DNA of 64,000 nucleotides from contig CAWBTU010000006.1 of NCBI GenBank assembly GCA_963791805.1, positions 744,001 to 808,000 on the forward strand, given 5' to 3'. The translations under genes were made by a program, and so were the position numbers. This document shows, piece after piece, positions 15,651-24,604 of this stretch. Every line of letters begins with the position of its first letter. Positions within the stretch are counted from its first letter, which is position 1. This stretch comes from JACMJL01 sp963791805 (lineage in GTDB: Bacteria > Bacillota > Clostridia > Clostridiales > Clostridiaceae). Below the pieces are notes generated by a model. It was not told the DNA's origin. It searched no databases and saw only the letters and a program-made list of their open reading frames with translations.

Positions 15651-15736
15651 ACAAAATAATTTCAATTCAACGTGTTTTACATGGAAAAAGAGATTACATG
15701 TCATTGCTAATGGATGATAATAAATTTAATAGTTAG
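15651..15736 (+). pseudogene. ParE/RelE toxin C-terminal remnant
   Basis: The frame after the RelE stop reads KIISIQRVLHGKRDYMSLLM before TAG. RVLHGKRDY is the conserved C-terminal strand of ParE/RelE toxins. It is the tail of a different toxin gene. Confidence 0.5.
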
Positions 15737-15751
15737 ATTAATACTTGTTAA

Positions 15752-15838
15752 TTTCAGCAGAAATTCATAAGCAAGTGACAAGAATAAAAAATATTAAGTT
15801 CATTGATCTTCTTACTGTAGAGTAGGGGGATTTTTTTA
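15752..15838 (+). repeat. Rpn tail remnant plus terminator-type repeat, copy 2
   Basis: GCAGAAATTCATAAGCAAGT matches the Rpn segment for AEIHDQ. It is followed by ATCTTCTTAC-tgtaga-GTAGGGGGAT and T7, the module-end terminator repeat. Confidence 0.65.
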
Positions 15839-16011
15839 CTTGAAAAACAGGAATTTAATTTAAAAAAATTGACTTCAGTATAATCTATATTATTTGGGTT
15901 TTAAATTAGCGCAATTATCATATATAATTAGTTTATAAAGACAAATTTATATCACCATTGGCAACACAAATTAGTATTTCTATTTCACTTTTTAAATTTA
16001 AGGAGGTTCAA

Positions 16012-17571
16012 ATGGTAAAAGAAAAATATAATCTAATTAGTCGCCCAAAAGAAGAATTGATTACGTTAATTAATGAATTAATGAATAAATTAACTGAAAA
16101 AGAGAGAATAGAATTTATTTCAAAATGGATAAGTCCACAGGAAGCACTTTTAGAAGCTGGTGTGCATGATAAAAATAGTTTTATAAAAAGAGTAGAAGTA
16201 TTTTGTAGAGAATGCTTAGATAGACAGTATTATATTGAACCCGAATACGATAGTTACCGTGCTTATTACGGCGAAGAGACTGAGGACTTTAGTGAAAGTG
16301 AGTGGGCGATGCAGTTTGAAGAATTACTAAAAACATCAATAATGTTTGCTAGAAATACAAATTATGATGCTTCATATAAGGCTTTTGAAACTTTACTGAA
16401 ATGTCTGCATGAGGCAGAGTTTGATGAAGAAATTCTTGGAATAGCGAGTCCTATGGATTATATAGATATAGATTGGTATGAAGTTTTTGAAGAATATTAT
16501 GTTTCAATGAAAAATCAGATATCAAATGAAAAGCAAGTTGCAGGAAAAGCTATTGAAATTTGGCTGAGTTTTGGAGAAATGTGTACTGAGGGTATTCTCA
16601 ATAATTTTAAAAATAACTCTTATATAGAAGAAATAATCAGAGAAAATATTGCAGATAACTGTGATTACTGGGAGATACAGCATAGCTTGTATGAATTGTT
16701 GAAGAGTTTCTACTTAAAGAAGAACTTTCAATTTGATGAAATAATGGTTGGAAAGAGTTTAGTTTGCTATAATTCTAATTTTTTAAATGATGTATCACAA
16801 GGGTATATTAGCCTAAAAATGTGGAATGATGCTATCAAAACTATTGAAGTGGCAATGAAGGAAGTTGATAATCAACAAGTGATTTCAGCTCTTAATAAAA
16901 AATTGGTAGATTGCTTTGAAAACTTAAATAAATTTAATGAAGCATATAATGTTGCAGTTAAAATGTTTAAGAATAACAGTAGCCATGAGTTGTATTTGAG
17001 AGCAAGAAATTTAGCAGTTAAAACTGATGAGTTGAATAGTTTTATTGGTAATATGCTGGAATTTGTTGAGTCCAGTAAGAGATATGACTCAATTTCGATA
17101 ATATTAAGAATACTGTCATTTGAAGGATATACTTTAGAACTCATAAATACAGCATTAAAGTCAGTAGATTATTCACGTCATGATTACTTAAAATATACTG
17201 CTAAATCGCTAATTTATCGTGCGATGAGAGATAAAAATATAAAATTCAAGGATCTACAAGAATTTATACAAGGGATTGAAGATAATAAGCTAGATGGAAT
17301 TGTAGACATGATTAAAAATCCAAAGGATTGTGATGAGGAGTATCTACTACTAAATAGCTCAATTGATATTCTTAAGCAGATGGTGCAATTCCACATAAAT
17401 GCAGCACAGAGAAGCAGATATGCAAGAGCGGCATATTATTGTTCAATAGTAAAGGATATTTATACCTATATGAATGAAAAAGAAAACTTTGATCAGTATT
17501 ATAGTAAGATTCTTGCAGGAAACAGCAGAAGACCAGCTTTAAAAGATGAGATGAGAAAGAAAGTTCAATAG
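16012..17571 (+). CDS. Large hypothetical helical-repeat protein
   Basis: A 519-residue soluble, helix-rich protein. The N-terminus (SRPKEELITLINELMNKLTE) is followed by acidic, Trp/Tyr-rich segments (IDIDWYEVFEEYY), then TPR-like helical pairs (LYELLKSFYLKK, AIKTIEVAMKEVDNQ, NEAYNVAVKMFKNN). I do not recognise a named family; it resembles TPR proteins of Firmicutes that carry SWIM or SEC-C zinc motifs elsewhere, but none is visible here. The ATG at 16012 has AAGGAGG at good spacing. It is the first gene of a three-gene operon. Confidence 0.75.
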   Translation: MVKEKYNLISRPKEELITLINELMNKLTEKERIEFISKWISPQEALLEAGVHDKNSFIKRVEVFCRECLDRQYYIEPEYDSYRAYYGEETEDFSESEWAMQFEELLKTSIMFARNTNYDASYKAFETLLKCLHEAEFDEEILGIASPMDYIDIDWYEVFEEYYVSMKNQISNEKQVAGKAIEIWLSFGEMCTEGILNNFKNNSYIEEIIRENIADNCDYWEIQHSLYELLKSFYLKKNFQFDEIMVGKSLVCYNSNFLNDVSQGYISLKMWNDAIKTIEVAMKEVDNQQVISALNKKLVDCFENLNKFNEAYNVAVKMFKNNSSHELYLRARNLAVKTDELNSFIGNMLEFVESSKRYDSISIILRILSFEGYTLELINTALKSVDYSRHDYLKYTAKSLIYRAMRDKNIKFKDLQEFIQGIEDNKLDGIVDMIKNPKDCDEEYLLLNSSIDILKQMVQFHINAAQRSRYARAAYYCSIVKDIYTYMNEKENFDQYYSKILAGNSRRPALKDEMRKKVQ

Positions 17572-17589
17572 GAGATAATATACAAAAGC

Positions 17590-17799
17590 ATGAGTAAAAA
17601 GAAAAAATATAAAAAACACACAAATGACAACATTGAACTATGGACAGAGGAACAATATGAAGAGTATTTAAAAGATTTATATGGTATGGAGTTTATTGCT
17701 GGATTTACAGAAAGTGGCGTACCTTATGGTTTGTTTAATGAGGAAATATCAACAGCAAGTTATATTGATGCTGGAGAAAATGTTAAAGGTGAGGATTAA
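17590..17799 (+). CDS. Hypothetical small protein (69 aa)
   Basis: It begins MSKKKKYKKHT, a very basic start, and continues with an acidic body (EEQYEEYLKDLYGMEFIAGF). No known domain is recognised. It lies 18 bases after the helical-repeat gene and 19 before the TPR gene, so it is an operon member. Lys-rich starts of this kind recall the SEC-C associated proteins of the same operons. Confidence 0.65.
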   Translation: MSKKKKYKKHTNDNIELWTEEQYEEYLKDLYGMEFIAGFTESGVPYGLFNEEISTASYIDAGENVKGED

Positions 17800-17818
17800 G
17801 AGAGGTATAATGTAAGCA

Positions 17819-18523
17819 ATGAAAAACAATTGGATTAAAAATAAAAACTTTTACAATAATCCGCAATTAGTTTCAGAGGAATTTATCGAGTTTGATGAAA
17901 AGATGCAAGAAGGATATCAATTTTTAATGGATAGTCAATATGATAAGGCTGTTAGAAGTTGGATAGATGTTTGGAATAAATTGATGGATTACATGAAGAA
18001 TGATAATTTAAAGACATTTGATAGCTTTGATCATATTTATAACGGTACTCAATTTGTAGCAAATTGGTTAACTGATTTTGATGATTGTCTATGTAACATA
18101 GTTGCAACCTCTAATAATGATGAGATATTAGAGGTTTATGGGAATTTACGTATTAGCATGAATGAACAAATTATAACTTTTACAGATGTTAAAGAAGAGT
18201 TAACTCTGGAAAATGCAAAACGAGCTATAGCAGAAACCTACTTTTATATAGGGAATATAAAAAAAGGTGAGGAGTTATTTGAAAAATATTTATCAGAAAA
18301 TCCAAGATGGGGTTGGGGATGGATAGGATGGTCTGATCAATATTGGATTAGAAGAGCAGTAAAACCTGATTTTTATAAAGGTGAAGAATTGCTTTTAAAG
18401 GCTCTTGATGTATCTAATTTAATTGATAGAGAAGATGTAGAAGTTAGACTTCTTGAATTGTACAGTGAGTCAGAGCAAAAAGAAAAACTAAATAACTTCA
18501 ATAGCTTTAAAAACAAGGCATAG
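17819..18523 (+). CDS. TPR-type hypothetical protein, probably 3'-truncated
   Basis: A 234-residue protein with KNKNFYNNPQLVSEEFIEFD and a TPR-like body (AIAETYFYIGNIKKGEELFEKY, then WGWGWIGWSDQYW). Firmicute relatives as I recall them continue into a SEC-C zinc motif. Here the frame stops at TAG exactly where a fragment of the Rpn gene (ATAGAAAAAGATGAAAATGC) begins, so the C-terminus was probably replaced by repeat DNA. Its role is unknown. Confidence 0.65.
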   Translation: MKNNWIKNKNFYNNPQLVSEEFIEFDEKMQEGYQFLMDSQYDKAVRSWIDVWNKLMDYMKNDNLKTFDSFDHIYNGTQFVANWLTDFDDCLCNIVATSNNDEILEVYGNLRISMNEQIITFTDVKEELTLENAKRAIAETYFYIGNIKKGEELFEKYLSENPRWGWGWIGWSDQYWIRRAVKPDFYKGEELLLKALDVSNLIDREDVEVRLLELYSESEQKEKLNNFNSFKNKA

Positions 18524-18659
18524 AAAAAGATGAAAATGCAGCAATAACTCAATGGATGGAATTTATTGCGGCAAAATCAAAGGAGGTTATAGAGGATATA
18601 GTTGATATTACGGAACTTTCAGTAGAGAAAGTAATTGAAATTAAAAAGAATATCATGTA
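18520..18659 (+). pseudogene. Rpn-type nuclease 3' remnant
   Basis: IEKDENAAITQWMEFIAAKS is joined to EDIVDITELSVEKVIEIKKN before TAA. It combines the middle and tail of the Rpn gene family (compare 8683-8750 and 8960-9030), with the coiled coil deleted. It starts at the same IE/KDENAA point as the deletion in the 8396 copy. Confidence 0.8.
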
Positions 18660-18685
18660 ATAGTAACATCCTTAAATATATATGT

Positions 18686-18732
18686 AAAAATCTCAGCTTT
18701 TAAAAATAAATTTTAGAAGCTGAGATTTTTGT
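18686..18732. terminator. Bidirectional terminator
   Basis: AAAAATCTCAGCTT / AAGCTGAGATTTTT hairpin with T-rich tails, between the TPR operon (+) and the cysteine-rich protein gene (-). The stem is related to those at 221 and 14722. Confidence 0.75.
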
Positions 18733-18785
18733 GTTTTATGCTGCACTAGTTTTTATAATACAATAAGTCATCTAAACAGGATAGA

Positions 18786-19211
18786 TTACTTTCTCCAAAT
18801 TTTAGCAATTACCATAACTGGATGTCCACTTGCACAGTATGGTATACAAAAACCATTGTAAGAAGGATAAGAAGGGGCATCACCACTAACCGAACAGTTA
18901 CTAAAGAACTCAATTGAACAAGAATATTTATCACGGTTATCCCCCTGAATATCTATATATGCATAATTATCAAAATAAAATGGACAACCAAACCTAATAA
19001 TAACCTTTGCTTTATCTTCGATTTTGTATACTACTTTCCCTTCGCTTCCAAAACATCCAGAGCAATCTTTTAATTTAAACATATTCCAGGATCCGTATAT
19101 TGATTCTTGTGGAGGCATAGTGCTCCAGCATCCGTGATAAGCAGTTTTGCTTTCAAGGGTAAGATGAATAGATGAGCTAGTATCAACGAAGCATTTACAA
19201 GAATAATCCAT
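18786..19211 (-). CDS. Small cysteine-rich beta protein, possibly aegerolysin-like
   Basis: A 141-residue protein with ten cysteines, no signal peptide and an all-beta look. The segment GSEGKVVYKI, then VIIRFGCPFYFDNYAYIDI, resembles the GxxGxF...FxCP core of aegerolysins (small lipid-binding, sometimes insecticidal proteins), but the match is weak and only by eye. A GGAGG lies before the ATG. It is monocistronic, with a terminator downstream. An alternative is an unnamed clostridial beta-sandwich protein. Confidence 0.5.
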   Translation of the reverse strand: MDYSCKCFVDTSSSIHLTLESKTAYHGCWSTMPPQESIYGSWNMFKLKDCSGCFGSEGKVVYKIEDKAKVIIRFGCPFYFDNYAYIDIQGDNRDKYSCSIEFFSNCSVSGDAPSYPSYNGFCIPYCASGHPVMVIAKIWRK

Positions 19212-19299
19212 AGAGTTTCCTCCTTAATGTTTAGTATATAATCGTATATAAAATTACTATGATTATATATACATTATATGAGATTTATAGTATATAGTG

Positions 19300-19670
19300 A
19301 TTGGCCTGGAAAAATGCTATAAGACCATTAAGTTAATTTGAAATTGCAATTTTATCCGTATCTAAATTATAGGAGTCTTTCACTTACTTTAGTTTCTGAA
19401 AATACTTTGAAACTAATTTATAAGAAACTACTAAAACAAAAGCTACATGAACTAACTGAGATAGCATGGAAGCATCAGTTAAGTGAAGGTGATACAGAGA
19501 GATAATATAGTATTTTAATAAGTTAATGGAAGACATTGTGCCTAGAGGAATTGTTGAATAGGGGAATGAAGGTAAAAGTAGGGAAGCGGTTGTTCAAGCA
19601 AAAAACAATAAACTAAACTTGATTTTAAGTCTAGAATTCATATCGTAATTACAATATAATATTGATATAT
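19300..19670. other. Intergenic stretch with no recognisable gene
   Basis: No open frame with a start and conserved look is seen. One broken plus-strand frame reads KLLKQKLHELTEIAWKHQLS before several stops, so this may be a decayed gene. Confidence 0.3.
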
Positions 19671-19689
19671 TAATCAGGAAGTGCATTTT

Positions 19690-19953
19690 ATGCCATCAAT
19701 AAGACCAAGTTCAGATTTAAGAAATAATTATAATGAGATATCAAAGTATTGCCATAAATTTAATGAACCAGTATATATAACTAAGAATGGGCAAGGGGAT
19801 TTAGCTGTTATGAGCATTGAAACTTACGAAAAACTTGTGGGGAAATTTGAATTGTATAAATTACTTGATGAGGGTGTAGATGCAATGCAGAATAAAAAAG
19901 TGAGACCTTTTTCAGAGACATTAGCTGATATTACGTATAATTTTAGTGAATAA
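19690..19953 (+). CDS. Phd/YefM family antitoxin (orphan)
   Basis: An 87-residue antitoxin: MPSIRPSSDLRNNYNEISKY, then EPVYITKNGQGDLAVMSIETYE, the canonical Phd/YefM DNA-binding and dimer domain. Its C-terminal toxin-binding tail is acidic. The ATG at 19690 has AGGAAGT upstream and is preferred to the one at 19681. No YoeB/RelE/Doc gene follows directly; the next unit is a separate antitoxin-Doc pair 127 bases on. Phd normally pairs with Doc, so it could help regulate that pair. Confidence 0.85.
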   Translation: MPSIRPSSDLRNNYNEISKYCHKFNEPVYITKNGQGDLAVMSIETYEKLVGKFELYKLLDEGVDAMQNKKVRPFSETLADITYNFSE

Positions 19954-20079
19954 CTATAGTAGAGTAGTGATAGTAACCTATATCATAAATTTTTAGTTAT
20001 TTGATTTGGAACAATTTTGAGTATATACTGGATATAAGGGAATAATAATTTATGGATATCATATCTAAGGAGGTAAATT

Positions 20080-20253
20080 ATGGGATTGGCAGAAAAAATA
20101 TATGAAGATGTTAAAGAGTTATCAGAGGAGAAGCAAGGGGAGATTATTGAATATATAGAGTTTGTAAAGTCTAAAGAAAAAAACCGGAAAAATAAAATCG
20201 TGGACAGTTTCATAGATGAAAACCTTGAGGCCTTGAAGGAGCTTGCAAAATGA
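20080..20253 (+). CDS. DUF2281-like short antitoxin
   Basis: A 57-residue protein, MGLAEKIYEDVKELSEEKQG followed by EIIEYIEFVKSKEK, typical of the short helical proteins (DUF2281 type) found before toxins. AAGGAGG lies 7 bases before the ATG. Its stop overlaps the Doc start by 4 bases (ATGA), so the two are translationally coupled. It is inferred to neutralise the Doc toxin. Confidence 0.75.
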   Translation: MGLAEKIYEDVKELSEEKQGEIIEYIEFVKSKEKNRKNKIVDSFIDENLEALKELAK

Positions 20254-20630
20254 TTTCCTTTGAGTTCGATGAAGTTATAGAGATACATGAAAAGTTGATA
20301 AATAGAACTGGTGGAAGTCATGGTGTGAGAGATGCCGAATTACTAAAGAGTGCTTTAGAGAATCCATTTCAAACATTCCAAGGAGAAGAATTGTATCCAA
20401 ACAATATAGAGAAAATTTCCATTTTAACTCATTCGGTGATAAATAATCATTGTATGGTGGACGGAAACAAAAGATTAGGTATTTCCTTGATGGGTGTATT
20501 GTGTAAACTTAATAATATTAATATAACCTATACTCAATCAGAATTAATTAAGCTTGGTCTTGATACAGCAGAAGGTAAACTTGATAAAAAGGCTATAAGG
20601 CAATGGATATGTGAACATATAGTTGAATAA
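20250..20630 (+). CDS. doc: Fic/Doc family toxin
   Basis: A 126-residue Doc-type toxin. Doc phosphorylates EF-Tu in the P1 system; other Fic proteins AMPylate targets. The Fic motif is intact: NNHCMVDGNKRLG gives H-x3-D-G-N-K-R. The N-terminus GGSHGVRDAELLKSALENPF is typical of Doc. No inhibitory (S/T)xxxE(G/N) helix is seen in the toxin itself; it would be supplied in trans. It overlaps the short antitoxin upstream by 4 bases. Confidence 0.9.
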   Translation: MISFEFDEVIEIHEKLINRTGGSHGVRDAELLKSALENPFQTFQGEELYPNNIEKISILTHSVINNHCMVDGNKRLGISLMGVLCKLNNINITYTQSELIKLGLDTAEGKLDKKAIRQWICEHIVE

Positions 20631-20748
20631 AAATGTGGGACCAGATCACTTACAAAAGCTGGGCAGCTTTTGCTACATTAAGTATTGGAAAATGGGAGCA
20701 TAAATATTAACCGGACTTACTCTTGATGAAATTAAAAAAATATAAATG

Positions 20749-20787
20749 TTCATTGATCTTCTTACTGTAGGGTAAGGGGATTTTTTT
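20749..20787 (+). terminator. Terminator-type repeat, copy 3, carrying the intron
   Basis: TTCATTGATCTTCTTACTGT, then GGGTAAGGGGAT and T7, after which the group II intron begins at once. The flank after the intron (CTTTAAAGCAATACTATGAA) continues exactly as in the uninterrupted copies at 9150 and 25728. Confidence 0.8.
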
Positions 20788-22897
20788 GTACGTCCAGCAT
20801 GTATGCTGAGCCGACAGGCTGAAAGAAGCCTGCGTCACCTTACCAACGGGAAGACAACCTGAGAGCAAGGGCGCTACTGGCAACGGTAGGGTCTGAAGGA
20901 AGCAGCAGGGGAAATGTGGAACATAGCGAAAGTAAACCGGAGGTGGCTTATAGAGTGGGTAACCCTGCAAAATATGGGAAAGCCCCAAAGTTGGATGACT
21001 CTATAAGTTTGCACGGATGAGTTCACATTTAGGCATGTATACTTATCTGGAGAAGCCTGTATTATCCTAATAATTAGGTAAGTTCAAACAAGTGGAAACA
21101 CAAGGGAGATACGATGTAGTGCAGGTGGCAGATGAATCCGTAGTAGTGATTAACTTTTAGCCAATGAAAACTGGTAACAGTATGGAGGGGAAAACTAAAA
21201 GGACATTATGCAGAAACTACTATAACAGTCATAATGGGGTATAGACTACCAAAAGTGTCTATATCTGCGAAGGGAGGAAGACAAACCAAAGTTTGCGATT
21301 CAGCGTTATGAATTTATAAACTTATTAGAGAAGATAATCGAGGTTGAAATACCAAGAGGTACTTGTAACTGGTGATGACGAATCTACTGGAAACAGAGTC
21401 CGCACTAAACATAGTAACTAGAGTAAGCTAGATATATTGCCGTAAGGCTAAAGAAGTCAGCAAATCTAATGAAGAAACTGTGGTTTATAAAGGAATAGCT
21501 TAGATAGCAAAGCGAGAGGAGTTCATGATGAAAAAGTGGTATAGCTTGATTGATAAAGTGTATAGAATTGATAATTTAACAAAGGCTTTTAAAGCAGTCA
21601 AAAGCAATAAGGGAGCCCCAGGAATAGATGGGGAGACTATTGAAACTTTTGAGGCAAACATGGAAGCCAACATAGTCAAGTTAAGTCATGAACTTAAAAC
21701 CGAAGCGTATGAACCACTACCAGTACGCAGGGTGTATATAGATAAAGATGATGGTTCTAAAAGACCGTTAGGTATTCCAACGGTGAGAGATAGGGTTGTT
21801 CAACAAGCATTAAAGAATGTTCTAGAACCAATATTTGAACCAAATTTTCATCCTTCAAGCTACGGTTACAGACCGAATAGGTCCTGTCAAAAGGCTGTAG
21901 CAAAAGCTGAAAGATTCATGAATAAATATGGATTAGAGTATGTAGTAGATATGGATTTATCTAAATGCTTTGATACATTAGACCATGAAATAATAATTAA
22001 ATCGGTAAATGAAAGAGTAAGTGACGGTAAAATTCTAAAACTAATACGCAAATTTTTGAAAGCTGGAATTATGGAAAGTGGAATTGTTGACGAATCTGAT
22101 ATAGGTTGTCCACAAGGTGGCGTAATTTCACCATTGCTAATGAATATATACTTAGATTATTTTGATAAAGTAATGATGGAAAAGGGAATCCGCATAGTCA
22201 GATATGCAGATGATACTTTGATTTTTGCAAAAACAAAGGCATTAGCAGGAAAATATTTGGCACTGGCAATCCATATATTAGAGAAAGATTTAAAACTCAA
22301 GGTTAATGAAGCCAAAACCCATATAGCAAATAATAGTAAAGGCGTAGCCTTTCTTGGATTCATAATAAGAAAAGAATGGGTTTCGATACATCCTAGAAGA
22401 ATTGAAAGATTTAAGAATAAAATCAGAAGATTAACGGCTAGAAACCATGGAATGAATATAGAACAAATGGTTAAAAAGTTAAACCCAGTAATTAGAGGAT
22501 GGGCAAATTATTTTAGAATCGCAAACTGTAAAGAACTTTTTCAGAACCTGTTTAGTTGGATTAAAAGAAGGCTAAGAATGAAGAAGATGAAAGAGTGGAA
22601 AAGTTATAAATCTCTGCATAAAGCTGTTAGGCGAAGAGGTTATAAGGGTGAATTCAAGAAAATATCAATGGCGAGATGGAGAAATTCGAATTGTGCATTG
22701 TTACACATGGCACTTCCTAACATATGGTTTAAAGAAATAGGTCTTGTTCACTTATCAGATATACCTGTCGGTATCTTGTCAAATTATTATGAATAAATAA
22801 TTTTAAGGTTTGTCAAGAGCCGTATGCGAGGTCCGCACGTACAGTTCTGTGAGAGGAAAGAAGTCGGAAATTTATTTCCGACTTTCACCTACTCGAT
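20788..22897 (+). mobile_element. Group II intron, probably class IIC
   Basis: About 2.1 kb. The 5' end is GTACGTCCAGCATGTATGCT. The structured 5' domains run to about 21500, then comes the reverse transcriptase ORF. Domain V (GAGCCGTATGCGAGG...CGTACAGTTCTG) is at about 22818-22856 and a domain VI hairpin (AAGTCGGAAAT/ATTTCCGACTT) ends at CTACTCGAT. The insertion point is directly 3' of a terminator stem and T run, the target rule of class IIC introns. The exact ends are inferred from comparison with uninterrupted copies of the flank. Confidence 0.85.
21525..22796 (+). CDS. ltrA: Group II intron reverse transcriptase/maturase
   Basis: A 423-residue intron-encoded protein. The RT domain covers residues 20-290, with PLGIPTVRDRVVQQALKNVL, the palm motif VDMDLSKCFDTLDH and catalytic YADD (IVRYADDTLIFAK). 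The maturase domain X/GIIM follows (GWANYFRIANCKELF). It has no HNH endonuclease domain, as expected for class C proteins of about 420 residues. It supports intron splicing and retrohoming from within domain IV. The RBS GAGAGGAG precedes the ATG. It appears intact. Confidence 0.95.
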   Translation: MMKKWYSLIDKVYRIDNLTKAFKAVKSNKGAPGIDGETIETFEANMEANIVKLSHELKTEAYEPLPVRRVYIDKDDGSKRPLGIPTVRDRVVQQALKNVLEPIFEPNFHPSSYGYRPNRSCQKAVAKAERFMNKYGLEYVVDMDLSKCFDTLDHEIIIKSVNERVSDGKILKLIRKFLKAGIMESGIVDESDIGCPQGGVISPLLMNIYLDYFDKVMMEKGIRIVRYADDTLIFAKTKALAGKYLALAIHILEKDLKLKVNEAKTHIANNSKGVAFLGFIIRKEWVSIHPRRIERFKNKIRRLTARNHGMNIEQMVKKLNPVIRGWANYFRIANCKELFQNLFSWIKRRLRMKKMKEWKSYKSLHKAVRRRGYKGEFKKISMARWRNSNCALLHMALPNIWFKEIGLVHLSDIPVGILSNYYE

Positions 22898-23285
22898 CTT
22901 TAAAGCAATACTATGAATTTAACTTCAAATAATCATAATTCCTAAAGGTAATGGCTTTTATTAAAAGTGATTTTTACAATAACCACAAAAAATGGAAAAT
23001 AAGCTCGGGATATGGTAAACTATACACTATATGTGAGGATATAATTAATTTAATTAAAGGTATATAGAATTTGATTCTAAGACCACTTCAAAGATATCTA
23101 TATAGATTAATTCAAGGGAAAGTGAGCTTAATAATAATGGACTAGTAGGAACAATTGGACAAGAGTTTATTAATTTAATTGAGAATATTGTAATGAAAAA
23201 AGCTACAAAATGACTATTTTACTAGCTTTCCTAAATTTCGGAAAGCTGAAATTTAGCCTAAATGAGAATGATATTTATGAAGAAT
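22898..23285 (+). pseudogene. Intermediate deletion derivative of the PLD-helicase unit
   Basis: Bases 22898-23130 match the 5' flank and start region of the helicase unit (25728-25965). Bases 23139-23285 match its 3' coding end (28055-28200), including the stretch for ALLAFLNFGKAEIXP-like residues. About 2 kb of the coding region is missing, and stops have accumulated. Confidence 0.85.
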
Positions 23286-23364
23286 GAAGGTTAGTACCAG
23301 TAACTTTTGGGCTATTTATCATAATATTAATGGTAAATAGGATATTCTTAAAAAAGGGGTTTTT

Positions 23365-24189
23365 ATGTTAAAGGTTTTTGAAAAAATTAAAATTAGATAC
23401 CTATTACTATTTATATTTATTGTTTTTATAGCTTTAATGGTTGGTGCAGGAACTGGCCTTATAGTTGATAATGTAAATATAATAGAGGGTATATTCAGTG
23501 TATTAGTAATACTTTGGGTTATTTCTATGTTTTTGAAGCATAAAGGGGATTATAAATTAAATTTAGCGCTACTTAAGGAGAAAAACGTAAAGATAGATAT
23601 ATTTAAAGTTTTGGTTTATCAGTTTCTTTTTAGCATAGGCACTGTCTATTTGCTTACCGCAATTATATATATTACTAAGCCAGCTTGGATGTATAGGGTG
23701 TTAAATAGCTCACCAAGTACTGGTAATATGTACTCAGACTTTATATTAGCTGTAATATTTGCCCCTATTTTAGAAGAATTAATATTTAGAGGCATATTAT
23801 TTTCAAGATTCAATAAAAAGTGGGGATTTGCAGCCGCTGCCCTTATATCTTCCATATTATTTGGATTACTTCACATTGAGATGGCTATGGTGGGAGCTAT
23901 AGCTTTTGGTTTTTGCCAATGCATACTATTTGAAAAGTACGATAATATTGCCATACCCATAATGGTGCATTTTATAAATAATTTTTTATGTGTCGTATTT
24001 GATGGAATTTTCAGCTTGTTTAGTAGTTCGCCAGAAGCAGAAATAACAACTAAAACAGTGATTTCAAACAGCGATATAATAATGCAGTTATTTATTGGAA
24101 TAATATTTTTAATACCATCTACCATATTAACAATTAAATTTATTAAGCATAATTGGCCTAAAAAAGAAATGGTGTCCATAGAGCTATAA
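23365..24189 (+). CDS. CPBP family intramembrane metalloprotease
   Basis: A 274-residue polytopic membrane protein with about 7-8 helices. The CPBP (Abi/CaaX-like) motifs are present: motif 1 EELIFRG, motif 2 around FGLLHIEM, and motif 3 HFINN. Such proteins cleave or process membrane peptides; some protect against the cell's own bacteriocins. AAAAGGGG precedes the ATG. It is monocistronic, between decayed repeat units, so it may have moved with them. Confidence 0.9.
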   Translation: MLKVFEKIKIRYLLLFIFIVFIALMVGAGTGLIVDNVNIIEGIFSVLVILWVISMFLKHKGDYKLNLALLKEKNVKIDIFKVLVYQFLFSIGTVYLLTAIIYITKPAWMYRVLNSSPSTGNMYSDFILAVIFAPILEELIFRGILFSRFNKKWGFAAAALISSILFGLLHIEMAMVGAIAFGFCQCILFEKYDNIAIPIMVHFINNFLCVVFDGIFSLFSSSPEAEITTKTVISNSDIIMQLFIGIIFLIPSTILTIKFIKHNWPKKEMVSIEL

Positions 24190-24267
24190 TCTTAACAACT
24201 AATATTTATATAAAAAAAGATAAACATAAATCAAGAAAGTATTATCAAGAAAGGTTGAAAAATAAAA

Positions 24268-24579
24268 ATGAAGGTTTATAACAAATTAGTAAGGGATTTA
24301 ATTCCCCAGGTAATAGAGAAAAGTGGGAAGCAATTTGATACTCATATAGCTGATACGGCAGAGTAGGGAAAGTTACTGGAAGAGAAGCTGATGGAAGAGG
24401 TTCAAGAGTATTTGGAAGATAAGAATTTGGAGGAACTGGCGGATGTATTAGAGGTATTGGTGGGCCTGGCTAGTTCTTTGGGGTACACGGAAGAGGAGTT
24501 GTTTGAGAAGAGGAGAGAGAAGTTGGAAGAACGTGGAGGATTTGGTGAGGGGGTGGTTTTGGAGAGGGTATGGGAGTAA
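24268..24579 (+). pseudogene. MazG-like pyrophosphohydrolase with nonsense codon
   Basis: 103 codons nearly identical to the gene at 28489-28800, but codon 33 (TAC in the intact copy) is TAG at 24364-24366. An ATG at 24391 could restart the C-terminal 62 residues. The upstream flank (AACATAAATCAAG joined to AAAGTATTAT) is a deletion version of 28245-28488. Confidence 0.85.
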
Positions 24580-24604
24580 ATATTCAAATGATAGATAAAA
24601 TGAA

